Source: Sulfuriferula multivorans
GTDB taxonomy: Bacteria; Pseudomonadota; Gammaproteobacteria; Burkholderiales; Sulfuriferulaceae
DNA: 64,000 nt
Assembly (NCBI RefSeq): GCF_003851125.1
Contig: NZ_BGOW01000021.1
Span: forward strand, 33,323-97,322
Direction of reading: 5' to 3'
Position 1 is the first letter of the stretch, and every line of letters begins with the position of its first letter. The position numbers and the translations under genes are program-made. Below the pieces are notes generated by a model, which was not told where the DNA came from, made no database searches, and saw nothing but the letters and a program-made list of their open reading frames with translations. Below are positions 9,543 through 20,290 of the stretch, piece by piece.

Positions 9543-9878
9543 TTAGTACTTCGGAGTTCCTGGTGATGGCACGGTTGGTGCATCGGCCGGCGGTACACTT
9601 GCTGTCGCCATTGCATTGGCCAACTCGTCGGGACTCAATTTTCCATCGTGGTTGGCATCAGCCTCTTTGAATACTTGAGCAGGCATGCCCTGTGCCGAGG
9701 CTTCCTTAGGATTGACGAAACTGTCATGGTTTGTGTCAAACAGCGACATGGCTGGAGAAACTTCAGTTTTGCTGGCTGGGGCAGCATGGCTAACAGCCAT
9801 TCCGGAAACCACCAATGCGGTTCCCAATACAAATGCCTGGATTGCCTTATTTTGCAAATTTAAAGCTCGGTAACTCAT
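9543..9878 (-). CDS. Secreted EF-hand protein
   Basis: A 111-aa protein with a signal peptide (LGTALVVSGMAVSHA, cleavage near residue 32) and two EF-hand loops, DTNHDSFVNPKE and DANHDGKLSPDE. The first loop has Ser instead of Gly at position 6, so it may bind calcium less well. The tail is Pro/Ala-rich. The ATG at 9876-9878 is preceded by AAGGAG seven bases away. This is far better than the ATG 51 bases upstream, so the shorter form was chosen. It is a paralogue in architecture of the EF-hand part of the next gene downstream. Confidence 0.82.
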   Translation of the reverse strand: MSYRALNLQNKAIQAFVLGTALVVSGMAVSHAAPASKTEVSPAMSLFDTNHDSFVNPKEASAQGMPAQVFKEADANHDGKLSPDELANAMATASVPPADAPTVPSPGTPKY

Positions 9879-10099
9879 CTGTAGCTCCTTAAGTACGCAG
9901 CAATATTGCTGTGTACAAAGAGTGAGCAATTGTTATGCCATACTGAATTATCGATTAATAACAGTGCGTTACTGATAAAAAAAGGGGTGTGGAACAGGTT
10001 TGTGTCGCCTTCCGGCAACATGGATATGGCTACGGCATGCTAACTTATTGAAAAATATTGGAATACATCTTGTCGCCGAACGGTGACGGGGAAAAGGAT

Positions 10100-11451
<1,352 letters not shown>

Positions 11452-11455
<4 letters not shown>

Positions 11456-12015
11456 GGTTTTGTAGTAATTCCGCGCCTATCCCGGCGGATAAGGTTCTTT
11501 TCCATATTTTTGATGCCATCCACTTGCCCTTGCAATGCATCGGCACGTTTCTGCTCATCCTTCAGTTTTTGCGACAGATCATCTGCATTATTATTGGCAC
11601 GCTGCTGTTCTGCGATCATCATCGCCATCATGTTTGCCAGACCACGTAAGCTTGGCGATGGCGCTTTGGTTTCTTTGCTCACCTCATTGAGTAAACCAAG
11701 CGCGGCTGCCGTATCGTGGAAAGGCGTATTAGGCATCGATAGAAGCAATGCAACCCGCACACGATTTACATCCGTTTTGGATTGCGTCAAAGCCTGCCGC
11801 GCTTTGTCGTATTCTTTAATCAGTTCCGGCGCTGGCTGTTTACGCAAAAAATCGTAATACAGCATCAACTCTTCCACCTGGCTGGTCACGAGCAAGGAAG
11901 GCGACCACCCCGTAGCTGGAAGATGCGAAGAACTTGTCGGCAAGTTTGTACATGCTGCAAGAGACGTCAACATAATAACCGGCAAAATCCAGAATCGTTG
12001 CAGAATGTCAGACAT
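11452..12015 (-). CDS. QseG-like outer-membrane lipoprotein of a two-component set
   Basis: A 187-aa lipoprotein encoded between a histidine kinase and its response regulator, the position of QseG in the QseE-QseG-QseF system. The N-terminus has a hydrophobic segment and the lipobox LAAC (Cys near residue 22). The C-terminal third is a predicted coiled coil (DDLSQKLKDEQKRADALQGQ). The ATG at 12013-12015 was chosen because it begins just before the lipoprotein signal; it overlaps the kinase stop by 8 bases. QseG acts on the kinase from the periplasm in enterobacteria. The same role here is inferred from order and topology, since sequence similarity is low. Confidence 0.75.
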
Positions 12016-13516
12016 GCGCGTCTTCCGAATTACAGATAGGCAACAACAAACGAAAACGAGCACCAGCGCCAGCTTGTTTCAAAAGCTCAATCTCCCCACC
12101 ATGCGCACGCGCATATTCACGGGCAATGGATAAGCCAAGGCCGGTTCCCTGGACGTGCATATCAGGCGCCTTGCGCCCTTGATAAAAAGGCTCGAATACC
12201 CTGGCATGGTCAGCTTCCTCAACGCCCGGTCCCGAATCCGCAACTTCCAGCCAAACAGACTCGCGAACCCGCCTCACATTGATTTTAATATGCCCTCCTG
12301 GAGGAGAAAACTTCACCGCATTCGACACGAGATTATCCACAATAATGCCAATTTTTTGCTGGTCACACTCAACCGTCAGGTCAGAGCATGTCAGTTCGAC
12401 TTGCAGGTTTTTGTTCATGATTGCGAGTTTTTGATCCTGCAACACATCCTCTACAATTTTTTTCAACGCCGCCGGGCATTTTACAAGCCCGTTTTGTCCA
12501 TTTTGAAGTGCGCTGTAATTAAGCAAATCCTCGATGCGTTTTTGCAATTGTATACTGTTGGTGTACAGAATATTTGCGATCTGACGCTGCTTCACGCTCA
12601 ACTCGCCAGCCACCCCTTCCACCAGCAAATCGGCACCCTCGCGCATGGCTGTGAGCGGTGTCTTGAGTTCATGCGAAACATGTCGCAGAAAGCGGGTCTT
12701 CTGCTCTTCCACTTCCAGCAGGCGCCGGCGCATCCAGTCCAGCCTTTGCCCAAGGTACCTCAAATCCTGCGGGCCTTCCACGCTCACTGCTTTGGTAAGT
12801 TCGCCCTCTCCCATGGTCCTGATGGCGGCATCGATCTGTCGAATCGGACGTGCAATCAATACCGAAAAACCGAGCGCCAGCAGGATAGCAAACGGGACCA
12901 GCGCGAGCAGTTGCCATACCACAATCGATCGTGCATGCCAGGCCATGTCCTGCATTGCGGTCACTTCGCGCTCAATCAACGCATAACCACTAGACGAGAA
13001 AGCGCGTGCCGTATCCAGCAAGGGCACAAAATCACTGACGATTTCCTGCAAACCCTGTGATGATCGGCGCGCCGAAGATACCTGCTGAAAAATGGCTGAT
13101 TCAGAAGCTGTGAGTCTGTCCAGCACCTGTTTCTGGTCCGGGCGTAAAGACAATGCAGAGAGACTCATTGCCGTACTCGCGAATTTCGCGTGTGCCTGAA
13201 AATAACCCTCCAGCAAGGATGCATCGCCGAGGATCAGCGTTTGCCGCACACTACGTTCCATGGTGGAGATTTCATCCAGCAGAACGCGGCTGCCATGCGC
13301 GATCTGCGCTGCCTGGTAAACCGCTTTGCGGCTCTGCTCGGCCAGTTTATCAATAGATAAAGCGCTATTGATGAGGGCGATGATAAGCGGCAGCGCCACC
13401 AGAACAAATCCGATGAGAATCAGTTTCAGGAAGGACTTTGGATTATGCCGCAGCAATCCTTTGGAAACGGGCGCGGATTCATCCTCCAATTCAACGAGCG
13501 GCGTGCCTGCTTTCAT
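12008..13516 (-). CDS. Sensor histidine kinase, QseE/GlrK type
   Basis: A 502-aa inner-membrane kinase. After a membrane segment near residues 30-50 comes a helical periplasmic sensor region, a second membrane segment near 205-225 and a HAMP linker. The HisKA box is FLRHVSHELKTPLTAM (phospho-His near residue 280). The ATPase domain has N-box NLVSNAVKF, G1 ADSGPGVEEAD and G2 GTGLGLSIAREYARAHGG. It overlaps the downstream QseG-like gene by 8 bases, and the sigma-54 regulator follows, so the three form one unit. In enterobacteria this family senses envelope state and controls small RNAs such as GlmY; the signal here is unknown. Confidence 0.92.
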   Translation of the reverse strand: MKAGTPLVELEDESAPVSKGLLRHNPKSFLKLILIGFVLVALPLIIALINSALSIDKLAEQSRKAVYQAAQIAHGSRVLLDEISTMERSVRQTLILGDASLLEGYFQAHAKFASTAMSLSALSLRPDQKQVLDRLTASESAIFQQVSSARRSSQGLQEIVSDFVPLLDTARAFSSSGYALIEREVTAMQDMAWHARSIVVWQLLALVPFAILLALGFSVLIARPIRQIDAAIRTMGEGELTKAVSVEGPQDLRYLGQRLDWMRRRLLEVEEQKTRFLRHVSHELKTPLTAMREGADLLVEGVAGELSVKQRQIANILYTNSIQLQKRIEDLLNYSALQNGQNGLVKCPAALKKIVEDVLQDQKLAIMNKNLQVELTCSDLTVECDQQKIGIIVDNLVSNAVKFSPPGGHIKINVRRVRESVWLEVADSGPGVEEADHARVFEPFYQGRKAPDMHVQGTGLGLSIAREYARAHGGEIELLKQAGAGARFRLLLPICNSEDAHV

Positions 13517-13664
13517 TTCCTGAATCCTCTAGCCGGATTTGGGCATTCCCGGCATGTTTCAATCGTCCGGCAATAGCGGCAAAGCCTGACAAGTTTAAGG
13601 ACTCGCATCGTTTGTTCGGTCAGATCGAACGGGCAGGGCAACACGCCCCTGCCCTGAAGTTCAC

Positions 13665-14483
13665 TTAACGGAATCTGGCCAGTTCCGGGTCATCAATTTT
13701 CTGCTCAGGCAAACCTGTCATGGCCGGCAATTCAGACAATTTAGGCATGCCGTTCTTGACCATTATCTTACCGCTCTTGTCTTTCCACACGATACCCGGC
13801 GTACCGTTAAAACCGAATTTTTGCATCAACTCGGCATTTTTTTCCAGTTTCTTGGCAATCTCAGGGTAAGCGCTGGCTGTGTATTTTGCAGGAGGATTTT
13901 TTTCCTTGCCGAAATTCTGCTCATTCGCGCGAAATGCCGAGGTCGGATTCGCCGAGGCCAGCATTTCTATCGCTTTAGGCAGGCTGCTCGGCGCGAGGTA
14001 TGCAACCGGCACCCAACGGACTTGTAAACCAGCCGCTTCATACGGCTGCAGCGCTTTCCAGGTCATATGGCAAAACGGACAGTTTGGATCGAAGAACGCA
14101 TACAGGATGCCTTTAGGCGCCTTGGCGCCTTCCACGATCATCGTGGTTTTTTCCAGATACTTGAAGACAGCCGCGAAATCCGGTTTCGGGATATATTTCT
14201 CGGCATATTCCTGCGACAGATTGGCGCCACTCTCGCTGATCATCAAACCCGCCACCAGCGTTTTACTGTCAGGCGTGGTGAATACGATGGAGTATTGCCC
14301 CTCGCGGGAAAGTACCCACCCGGTCATCCCTGATGCGGCAGGAAAAGATTTTGCAACCTTGACGCCCTGATTAACGGCGGTCTGAATGACCTTGGGATAT
14401 TCGGCCGCGAATGCGCTGGTGGAAAGGCCCAACACAATTCCAAACACGGCTGTTTTTTGCTTCAATGATAATTTCAATTTCAT
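13665..14483 (-). CDS. dsbG: DsbG-like periplasmic thiol:disulfide interchange protein
   Basis: A 272-aa secreted thioredoxin-fold protein of the DsbC/DsbG group. These proteins are kept reduced and repair wrong disulfides or protect single cysteines in the periplasm. A signal peptide ends at about STSAFA (residue 26). The active site is CPFC near residue 134 in FFDPNCPFCHMTW, and the cis-Pro loop is FNGTPGIV. The N-terminal part fits the dimerisation domain. The start at 14481-14483 gives a normal signal peptide, but its AAGGA is immediately adjacent; an ATG at 14513 adding ten residues is an alternative. DsbG is favoured over DsbC because of the CPxC motif and the length. Confidence 0.82.
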   Translation of the reverse strand: MKLKLSLKQKTAVFGIVLGLSTSAFAAEYPKVIQTAVNQGVKVAKSFPAASGMTGWVLSREGQYSIVFTTPDSKTLVAGLMISESGANLSQEYAEKYIPKPDFAAVFKYLEKTTMIVEGAKAPKGILYAFFDPNCPFCHMTWKALQPYEAAGLQVRWVPVAYLAPSSLPKAIEMLASANPTSAFRANEQNFGKEKNPPAKYTASAYPEIAKKLEKNAELMQKFGFNGTPGIVWKDKSGKIMVKNGMPKLSELPAMTGLPEQKIDDPELARFR

Positions 14484-14681
14484 TCCTTTTTGATTGGAGA
14501 ATTTGGGTAGCATGCAACATTTGCCCTGCCGGTTAAGAATGCTATAAAAAGCGCTCTCCGTTTAGGGAGGAAGAACTCAATTTAGTTCATATTGAACTAC
14601 TGAAATGGTGCTTGCTTGATGTTGCAACGTGCAACTTCCACCATCACGCGACAGTGATCAGAACATAGACCGATCCCGGCC

Positions 14682-15254
14682 TCACCGCCCATGCCTGATC
14701 ACTTCCGGCACCGCCTGGCGCAGGTAGTAAGCCATTGACCACAGCGTCAGCACGGCGGCCAGCCAGATCAGCCAGGTGCCGATTTGCTGGGTATCCAGAC
14801 CCAGGAAAGTCTCATGGAATAGCAGCAGCAGGATGGCGACCATTTGCGCCACGGTTTTGAGTTTGCCGATCATCGATACCGCCACGCTGCCGCGTGCGCC
14901 GATGCTGGCCATCCATTCGCGCAACGCGGAGATGGTGATTTCGCGACCGATGATGATGAGCGCGATGAGCGCATCCACGCGCCCCAGTTTCACCAGCACG
15001 ATCAGTGCGGCGGCGACCATCAGCTTGTCGGCCACCGGGTCGAGAAAGGCGCCGAAGGCGGAGGTCTGGTTGAGGATGCGCGCCAGATAGCCGTCCAGCC
15101 AGTCGGTAATGGCGGCGATGCCAAACATGCCGGCGGCAATCAGGTTTATTTGATGCGGAGTGAGCCAGCCGTCCGGCAGATAGAACACGGCGACGACCAG
15201 CGGGATCATGATGATACGCAGCCAGGTGAGCAGGTTGGGTAGATTAAGCGGCAT
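14682..15254 (-). CDS. pgsA: CDP-diacylglycerol-glycerol-3-phosphate 3-phosphatidyltransferase
   Basis: A 190-aa inner-membrane enzyme that makes phosphatidylglycerol phosphate, the committed step to phosphatidylglycerol and cardiolipin. The CDP-alcohol phosphotransferase signature D-G-x2-A-R-x8-G-x3-D-x3-D is intact as DWLDGYLARILNQTSAFGAF followed by LDPVADK. The N-terminal LPNLLTWLRI is typical of PgsA. Several hydrophobic helices follow. It is encoded 26 bases downstream of uvrC on the same strand, a pairing widely conserved in proteobacteria. Confidence 0.95.
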   Translation of the reverse strand: MPLNLPNLLTWLRIIMIPLVVAVFYLPDGWLTPHQINLIAAGMFGIAAITDWLDGYLARILNQTSAFGAFLDPVADKLMVAAALIVLVKLGRVDALIALIIIGREITISALREWMASIGARGSVAVSMIGKLKTVAQMVAILLLLFHETFLGLDTQQIGTWLIWLAAVLTLWSMAYYLRQAVPEVIRHGR

Positions 15255-15280
15255 GGCGTGAATTTTAGTGAGATATCCGG

Positions 15281-17086
15281 CTAGTGTAATTCACGGTATA
15301 TCTTTTCAGCCAGCGCGCGGCTGATTCCATCGATCTGGGCGATCTCTTCCACCCCTGCATTTTGCAAGCCGCGCAGGCCACCGAAATTTTCCAGCAATTT
15401 TTGCCGGCGCTTCGGGCCGATGCCGCCGATGTCTTCCAGCGCCGAGTGGGTGCGTGCCTTGCCGCGCCGTGCGCGGTGGCCGGTAATGGCGAAACGGTGC
15501 GCTTCGTCGCGGATTTGCTGGATCAGGTGCAGGCCGGGATGATCGCCGGGCAAACGCGTGGCGCGGCCATCGGTGCTGATGAGCTGCTCCATACCGGCCT
15601 TGCGCTCGACCCCTTTGGCGACACCGATCAACTCGATGTCGGTGATGCCAAGTTCAGCCATGACCTCGCTGGCGATATTGAGCTGGCCGGTGCCGCCGTC
15701 GATCAGGATCAGGTCGGGGCGCCTGGCCTCGGTCTGCTGGATTTTGGTGTAGCGCCGGGTCAGCGCATCGCGCATCGCCGCATAGTCGTCGCCGGGAGTG
15801 ATGCCGCTGATGTTGTAGCGCCGGTACTCGCCATTCTGCATCGCGCCCTTGTCGTACACCACGCACGACGCCACCGTCGCCTCGCCCATGGTGTGGCTGA
15901 TATCGAAACACTCGATGCGCTGCACATTAGGCAGGACAAGCGCTTCCTGCAGCGCGGTGAGACGCGCCTCTTGCGTGGCTTTTTGCGCGACCTGGCGGGT
16001 GATGGCGATGCGCGCATTGCCCTGCGTCATGGCCAGCCAGCTGCGGCGTTCGCCGATGGGGTTGACCTGGATGCTGACCTTGCGCCCGGCCTGCTCGCTG
16101 AAAACTGCCGCCAGTGCGTCAGCATCAACCGGTTCTGAAACGATGATCTGCGGCGGAATGGCGCGATTGAGATAATGCTGGGAGAGAAAGGCTTCCATGG
16201 CTTCTTTGGGGACAACGTCCTGGGCATTTTGCGGGAACAGGGTCTTGTCGCCCAGATGCCGCCCGCCGCGTATCATCAGCAGGTTAACACACAGCAGACC
16301 CTGCTCGGCCACCACGGCCACCACGTCCACATCCGCCTGACTCTGGCTGGCTACAAACTGCTTTTCGCGCACCGCCGTGAGGCTCTTGATCTGGTCGCGA
16401 TACAACGCTGCTTCTTCATAGCGCATGGCATCCGCAGACTGCTGCATTTTTTCGGTGATTGACTGCAATACCTCGTTTTCCTTGCCCTCCAGAAACAGCG
16501 CGGCATTCTTCACGTCGGCGGCGTAGTCTTCGGCGCTGATCAAATCCACGCACGGCGCAGTACAACGCTTGATCTGGTGCAGCAGGCACGGACGCGAGCG
16601 ATGATTGAATACGCTGTCCTCGCAGGTACGCAGGCGGAACACCTTTTGCAGAATCTGGATGCTGTTGCGCACCGCATAGGAATTGGGAAACGGGCCGAAG
16701 CACCGGTCCTGGCGCTGCGGCGTGCCGCGGAAATAGGCCAGGCGCGGATAGCGGTGGCCGCTGAGCATGAGATAGGGATAGGACTTGTCGTCGCGAAACA
16801 GGATGTTGTAACGCGGCGATAGCGCCTTGATCAGGTTGTTCTCCAGCACCAGCGCTTCGGATTCGGAGCGCGTGACGGTGATCTCCACGCTGGCAATTTT
16901 CGCCACCATCAGACGGATGCGCGGGCTCTGGTCGGTCTTCTGGAAATACGAGGTCACGCGTTTTTTCAGGTCGCGCGCCTTGCCCACATACAGCACTTCG
17001 CCATCCTGCCCGAGCATGCGATACACGCCGGGTAATCCTGGCAGTGTGGCGAGAAATGCCTTGCTGTCGAAACTTTCAGTTTTCAT
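15281..17086 (-). CDS. uvrC: Excinuclease ABC subunit C
   Basis: A 601-aa subunit of the UvrABC nucleotide excision repair nuclease, which makes both cuts around the lesion. The GIY-YIG nuclease domain lies at the N-terminus (GVYRMLGQDGEVLYVGKARD). A UVR motif is near residues 200-235, the RNase H-like UvrC domain (IECFDISHTMGEATVASCVV) follows, and two helix-hairpin-helix motifs end the protein (LEDIGGIGPKRRQKLLENFG). The ATG at 17084-17086 was chosen; it overlaps the upstream tautomerase stop by 11 bases. A longer frame is open upstream but lacks family similarity. Confidence 0.95.
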   Translation of the reverse strand: MKTESFDSKAFLATLPGLPGVYRMLGQDGEVLYVGKARDLKKRVTSYFQKTDQSPRIRLMVAKIASVEITVTRSESEALVLENNLIKALSPRYNILFRDDKSYPYLMLSGHRYPRLAYFRGTPQRQDRCFGPFPNSYAVRNSIQILQKVFRLRTCEDSVFNHRSRPCLLHQIKRCTAPCVDLISAEDYAADVKNAALFLEGKENEVLQSITEKMQQSADAMRYEEAALYRDQIKSLTAVREKQFVASQSQADVDVVAVVAEQGLLCVNLLMIRGGRHLGDKTLFPQNAQDVVPKEAMEAFLSQHYLNRAIPPQIIVSEPVDADALAAVFSEQAGRKVSIQVNPIGERRSWLAMTQGNARIAITRQVAQKATQEARLTALQEALVLPNVQRIECFDISHTMGEATVASCVVYDKGAMQNGEYRRYNISGITPGDDYAAMRDALTRRYTKIQQTEARRPDLILIDGGTGQLNIASEVMAELGITDIELIGVAKGVERKAGMEQLISTDGRATRLPGDHPGLHLIQQIRDEAHRFAITGHRARRGKARTHSALEDIGGIGPKRRQKLLENFGGLRGLQNAGVEEIAQIDGISRALAEKIYRELH

Positions 17087-17261
17087 CCAGCAATTTGCCC
17101 GCGATTGCCCAGTTTTCTTCCGGCAATTCATCGAAGGCAATATAAGTGTACGAGGCAGGCTTACCCGCCACACGCTCCAGCGTACCGGTGATTTCTTCGG
17201 CGATTTTCTGCTTCTGTTCGCGGCTCAAACTACCTGCGATACGGATATTCACATAAGGCAT
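17076..17261 (-). CDS. 4-oxalocrotonate tautomerase family protein
   Basis: A 61-aa protein of the tautomerase superfamily, small beta-alpha-beta units that form hexamers and use the N-terminal Pro as catalytic base. The start MPYVNIRIAGSLSREQK places Pro directly after the initiator Met, as required. The length is typical of 4-OT. Substrate is unknown: many free-standing 4-OT genes are not in aromatic degradation operons. The stop overlaps uvrC by 11 bases, and the upstream glycosylase gene ends 3 bases before its ATG, so it is co-transcribed with DNA repair genes. Confidence 0.85.
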   Translation of the reverse strand: MPYVNIRIAGSLSREQKQKIAEEITGTLERVAGKPASYTYIAFDELPEENWAIAGKLLDEN

Positions 17262-17264
17262 GGT

Positions 17265-17897
17265 TCATCTCTCCTTGTCAGCACGGATACGCGCAAACAC
17301 GGCGCGGAACATGTCCGGCGTCAGGCGTCGCGTATTGGTATTGTAACGGCTGCAATGGTAGCTGTCGTAAAGCGTGCGGCCATCATCCAGTGCATGCACC
17401 GCACCGTGGCCGAACGCATGGGATTTGGCTTTCCGTCCCAGCGCCATGAGCACAGCGGCATGCGCGACGCTGCCCAATGCAAGGATGGCCAGATCATCGG
17501 GGAGCCCCGCAATTTCATGCGCCAGATAATGATTGCACTGGCGAATCTCGGCGGTTTCCGGCTTGTTGGCCGGCGGCAGGCACTTGACTGCGTTGGTGAT
17601 GCGGCAGCCATGCAATTGCAATCCATCGTCAGCACTCACGGAGGTGGGATGGCTGGCGAAACCGTAGGCGTGCAGGGTTTCGTAGAGCAATATGCCGGCG
17701 TGGTCGCCGGTAAACGGCCGGCCGCTGCGGTTGGCGCCGTGCATGCCGGGGGCCAGGCCGACAATCAACAGCCAGGGTGCGGCATCGCCAAATGGCGCAA
17801 CCGGGCGCGCATGATAGGCGGGATGTGCCATGCGCACCTCATCGAGAAAACCGGCAAGACGCGGGCAGGCACGGCAGCTCAGATCAAAAGACGTCAT
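17265..17897 (-). CDS. Uracil-DNA glycosylase, family 5 (UDGb) type
   Basis: A 210-aa DNA repair glycosylase that removes uracil and other deaminated bases. It shows the motifs of the iron-sulfur UDG families: an early Cys pair in SCRACPRL, motif A as GLAPGMHGANRSGRPFTGD (family 5 lacks the polar Asp/Asn of motif 1), further Cys in GCRITNAVKCLPP, and the end motif SYHCSRYNTNTRRLTP. The usual motif 2 reads SYHPS, so the Cys in place of Pro is unusual. The ATG at 17895-17897 shares one base with the stop of the CDF gene, indicating translational coupling. Uracil glycosylase and uvrC in one string form a small repair group. Confidence 0.88.
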   Translation of the reverse strand: MTSFDLSCRACPRLAGFLDEVRMAHPAYHARPVAPFGDAAPWLLIVGLAPGMHGANRSGRPFTGDHAGILLYETLHAYGFASHPTSVSADDGLQLHGCRITNAVKCLPPANKPETAEIRQCNHYLAHEIAGLPDDLAILALGSVAHAAVLMALGRKAKSHAFGHGAVHALDDGRTLYDSYHCSRYNTNTRRLTPDMFRAVFARIRADKER

Positions 17898-18847
17898 CAA
17901 TGATGGTGCCGCGGATAAAACGGAATGCCCACCTGTTCGAGTTGAGCGGCGGGCAGTTCCGGCTGCAGGGTCACGTGGTCGATATCAAAGCGCGTGTGCA
18001 GCATTTGCCGTGTGCTGTGGAGAATACCCGGCCAATCCTGCATGGCGGGAATTTCCAGATGCGCCGACAGCGCAACCTTGCCCGAGGCCAGCGTCCAGAT
18101 ATGCAGGTCATGTACCGAGTTCACCCCGGTTGTCTGCGCCATCGCCAACCCTATTTCGGGCAGATCGAGATTTTGCGGCACGCCTTCCATCAAAATATGC
18201 AGCGCTTCCCTGAGCAGGCGAATGCTGGAAACCAGAATCAGCGCCACCACAAACAGCGACAGCAGCGCGTCAATCGGCAGCCAGCCGGTGAAATAGATCA
18301 CCGCGCCCGCAGCCAGCGCCGCCACCGAGCCCAGCATGTCGCCCAGCACGTGCAGCAGCGCGGCGCGCACATTCAGAGTCTGTTCGCCGCGCGACAAGTG
18401 ATAGGCGACAAAAATATTCACCGCCAGCCCGATGGCGGCGATCACCATCACGGCCCCGCCCTGCACCGGCTGCGGTGCTTGCAGGCGCGCGATGGCTTCC
18501 CACACGATACCCACCATCAGCGCCAGCATGAGCACGCTGTTGGCCAGTGCTGCCACCACCTCGGCGCGCACCAGGCCGTAGGAATGCCGATACGATGCCG
18601 GACGCTGCGCCAGCCAGCCGGCAAACGCCGCCAGCCCCAGCGCCAGTGAGTCGATCAGCATGTGCCCGGCATCGGAGATCAAGGCCAGCGAGCCCGACCA
18701 CCATCCTCCGCCCGCTTCCACTGCAGCAAATCCCAGGGTCAGCCAGAACGCGATGCCCACACCACCGTGACCATGGTGGTGATGGTCGTGCCCATGGTGC
18801 GCGTGGTCGTGATCGTGATCCTGATGCGTGTCTTCAGCCTTTGCCAC
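17897..18847 (-). CDS. CDF family divalent metal cation exporter, His-rich N-terminus
   Basis: A 316-aa cation diffusion facilitator that exports Zn2+ or a similar metal in exchange for protons. A very His/Asp-rich N-terminal tail (about residues 9-30) is followed by six membrane helices. The metal sites are HxxxD in helix 2 ([14 protein letters not shown]) and HxxxD in helix 5 (HVLGDMLGS), and a cytoplasmic domain ends the protein. The GTG at 18845-18847 is preferred: GGGAG lies 8 bases upstream and the overlap with nagZ is then only 14 bases. An ATG at 18889 would give 330 aa and a 56-base overlap. His at both key sites fits the Zn-CDF group. Confidence 0.87.
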   Translation of the reverse strand: MAKAEDTHQDHDHDHAHHGHDHHHHGHGGVGIAFWLTLGFAAVEAGGGWWSGSLALISDAGHMLIDSLALGLAAFAGWLAQRPASYRHSYGLVRAEVVAALANSVLMLALMVGIVWEAIARLQAPQPVQGGAVMVIAAIGLAVNIFVAYHLSRGEQTLNVRAALLHVLGDMLGSVAALAAGAVIYFTGWLPIDALLSLFVVALILVSSIRLLREALHILMEGVPQNLDLPEIGLAMAQTTGVNSVHDLHIWTLASGKVALSAHLEIPAMQDWPGILHSTRQMLHTRFDIDHVTLQPELPAAQLEQVGIPFYPRHHH

Positions 18848-19910
18848 AAGTATTACTCCCGTCGGTTTCCCATAAATCTGCGCTGCCATGCCCTATACCG
18901 GCGATGGCGTGAACGGCAGCAGCGTAACGTGCCTGCTCGCGTAATTCCGTCATGCCGGGTGGATGCGGTTTGCCGTGCAGGCGTGCGATGCGGGCAATGC
19001 TGGTGGCCGGCATGCGCCAGTTCAGATTAGCCAGCACTTCATCGGCAGCCGCGCAGTTGTTGCACACCAGCGCCATGTCGCAGCCCGCTTCGAGCGCAGC
19101 GGCGGCGCGTTCGACAATGCTGCCCGCCACGCTGGCGCCTTCCATGGAAAGATCGTCACTGAAAATCACCCCGTCAAAACCCAGCTCGCTGCGCAATATC
19201 TGCCTCAGCCAGACCGTAGAAAATCCCGCCGGACGGCTGTCCACGGCCGGGTAGATGACATGGGCCGGCATCACACCGGTCATGCCATAGCCTGCCATAC
19301 GGCGGAACGGCACCAGATCGGCCTGCTCGATGTCGGCATAGCTGCGTTCGTCCACCGGGATTTCCCGATGTGAATCGGCGCGCACGAAACCATGGCCGGG
19401 GAAATGCTTGCCAACGCTGCCCATGCCTGCGTCCCTGAGGCCGAGCATGAGCTGATGCGCGAGGTCGGCGACGGCATCCGCATCGCTGTGAAAGGCGCGG
19501 TCGCCGATCACGCCGGATGCGCCGTAATCCAGATCCAGCACCGGCGTGAAGCTCAGATCCACACCGTGCGCGCGCAACTCGGCAGCCAGTACATAGCCGC
19601 ATTCGCGCGCCAGCCGCCGCGCCTCGGCGGGATGCCGATCCCATATCCGCCCCAGCTCGCGCATCGGCGGCAGCACCGTGAAGCTCTCGCGGAAACGCTG
19701 CACCCGCCCGCCTTCGTGATCCACCGCGATGAGCAGATGCGGCGTGCGCAGCGCGTGGATTTCGGCCGTCAGCGCAAGCAGTTGCGCGGGAGACTGATAA
19801 TTGCGCGCAAACAGAATCACGCCGCCCACCAGCGGATGCGCAAGGCGGCGGCGGTCGTCGTCGGTGAGTGCCGCGCCGGGCACGTCGAGCATGATGGGAC
19901 CCAGGCTCAT
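18834..19910 (-). CDS. nagZ: Beta-N-acetylhexosaminidase (peptidoglycan recycling)
   Basis: A 358-aa cytoplasmic glycoside hydrolase family 3 enzyme that removes GlcNAc from 1,6-anhydro-muropeptides during cell-wall recycling. The hallmark [20 protein letters not shown] is present; its His and Asp act in general acid/base catalysis. The nucleophile loop is [11 protein letters not shown]. Early motifs [14 protein letters not shown] and [11 protein letters not shown] match NagZ. It overlaps acpS upstream by 4 bases and the CDF gene downstream by 14 bases. The order acpS-nagZ is conserved in betaproteobacteria. Confidence 0.95.
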   Translation of the reverse strand: MSLGPIMLDVPGAALTDDDRRRLAHPLVGGVILFARNYQSPAQLLALTAEIHALRTPHLLIAVDHEGGRVQRFRESFTVLPPMRELGRIWDRHPAEARRLARECGYVLAAELRAHGVDLSFTPVLDLDYGASGVIGDRAFHSDADAVADLAHQLMLGLRDAGMGSVGKHFPGHGFVRADSHREIPVDERSYADIEQADLVPFRRMAGYGMTGVMPAHVIYPAVDSRPAGFSTVWLRQILRSELGFDGVIFSDDLSMEGASVAGSIVERAAAALEAGCDMALVCNNCAAADEVLANLNWRMPATSIARIARLHGKPHPPGMTELREQARYAAAVHAIAGIGHGSADLWETDGSNTCGKG

Positions 19911-20290
19911 GGTGTGGTTTCCAGTATCACAAAAGCTATAACGTAATCGGATTCGTCGCTGATGGAAAGATGCGCGCGCGCCACGCCCCGTTCAGCCAGC
20001 CAGGTTTGCAGCTCTGCTGCAAACGCCAGTTCGGGTTGCCCAAGCGGGGTATGTTGCACGCGGATATTGCTTAACGCCACCGGGCTGCGCAGGCCGGTAC
20101 CGGCCGCCTTGGCCAGCGCCTCCTTGGCGGCGAAGCGTTTGGCGAGAAAGCGCGCGCCGTCGGATTTGCGCGCAAATTCCGCCCATTCTTGCGGCGCAAG
20201 AATACGCTGTACCGCACGTTCGCCGTGGCGCGCCAATAGCCGCGCCATGCGCGCCACCGCCACCATATCCGTGCCGATACCGTAAATCAT
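19907..20290 (-). CDS. acpS: Holo-[acyl-carrier-protein] synthase
   Basis: A 127-aa enzyme that transfers 4'-phosphopantetheine from CoA to the serine of acyl carrier protein, activating fatty acid synthesis. The start [15 protein letters not shown] contains the Mg-binding Asp, and the second signature [20 protein letters not shown] is intact. The ATG at 20288-20290 shares one base with the TGA of the radical SAM gene. The stop overlaps nagZ by 4 bases, so the three are translationally coupled. Open frame upstream of this ATG has no AcpS similarity. Confidence 0.95.
   Translation of the reverse strand: MIYGIGTDMVAVARMARLLARHGERAVQRILAPQEWAEFARKSDGARFLAKRFAAKEALAKAAGTGLRSPVALSNIRVQHTPLGQPELAFAAELQTWLAERGVARAHLSISDESDYVIAFVILETTP

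Noticed and set aside
12155..13060. 301-codon plus-strand frame opposite the histidine kinase
   Set aside because: The kinase frame has every expected motif; the antisense frame has none.
15362..16138. 258-codon plus-strand frame opposite uvrC
   Set aside because: Shadow of the GC-rich uvrC coding sequence without domains.
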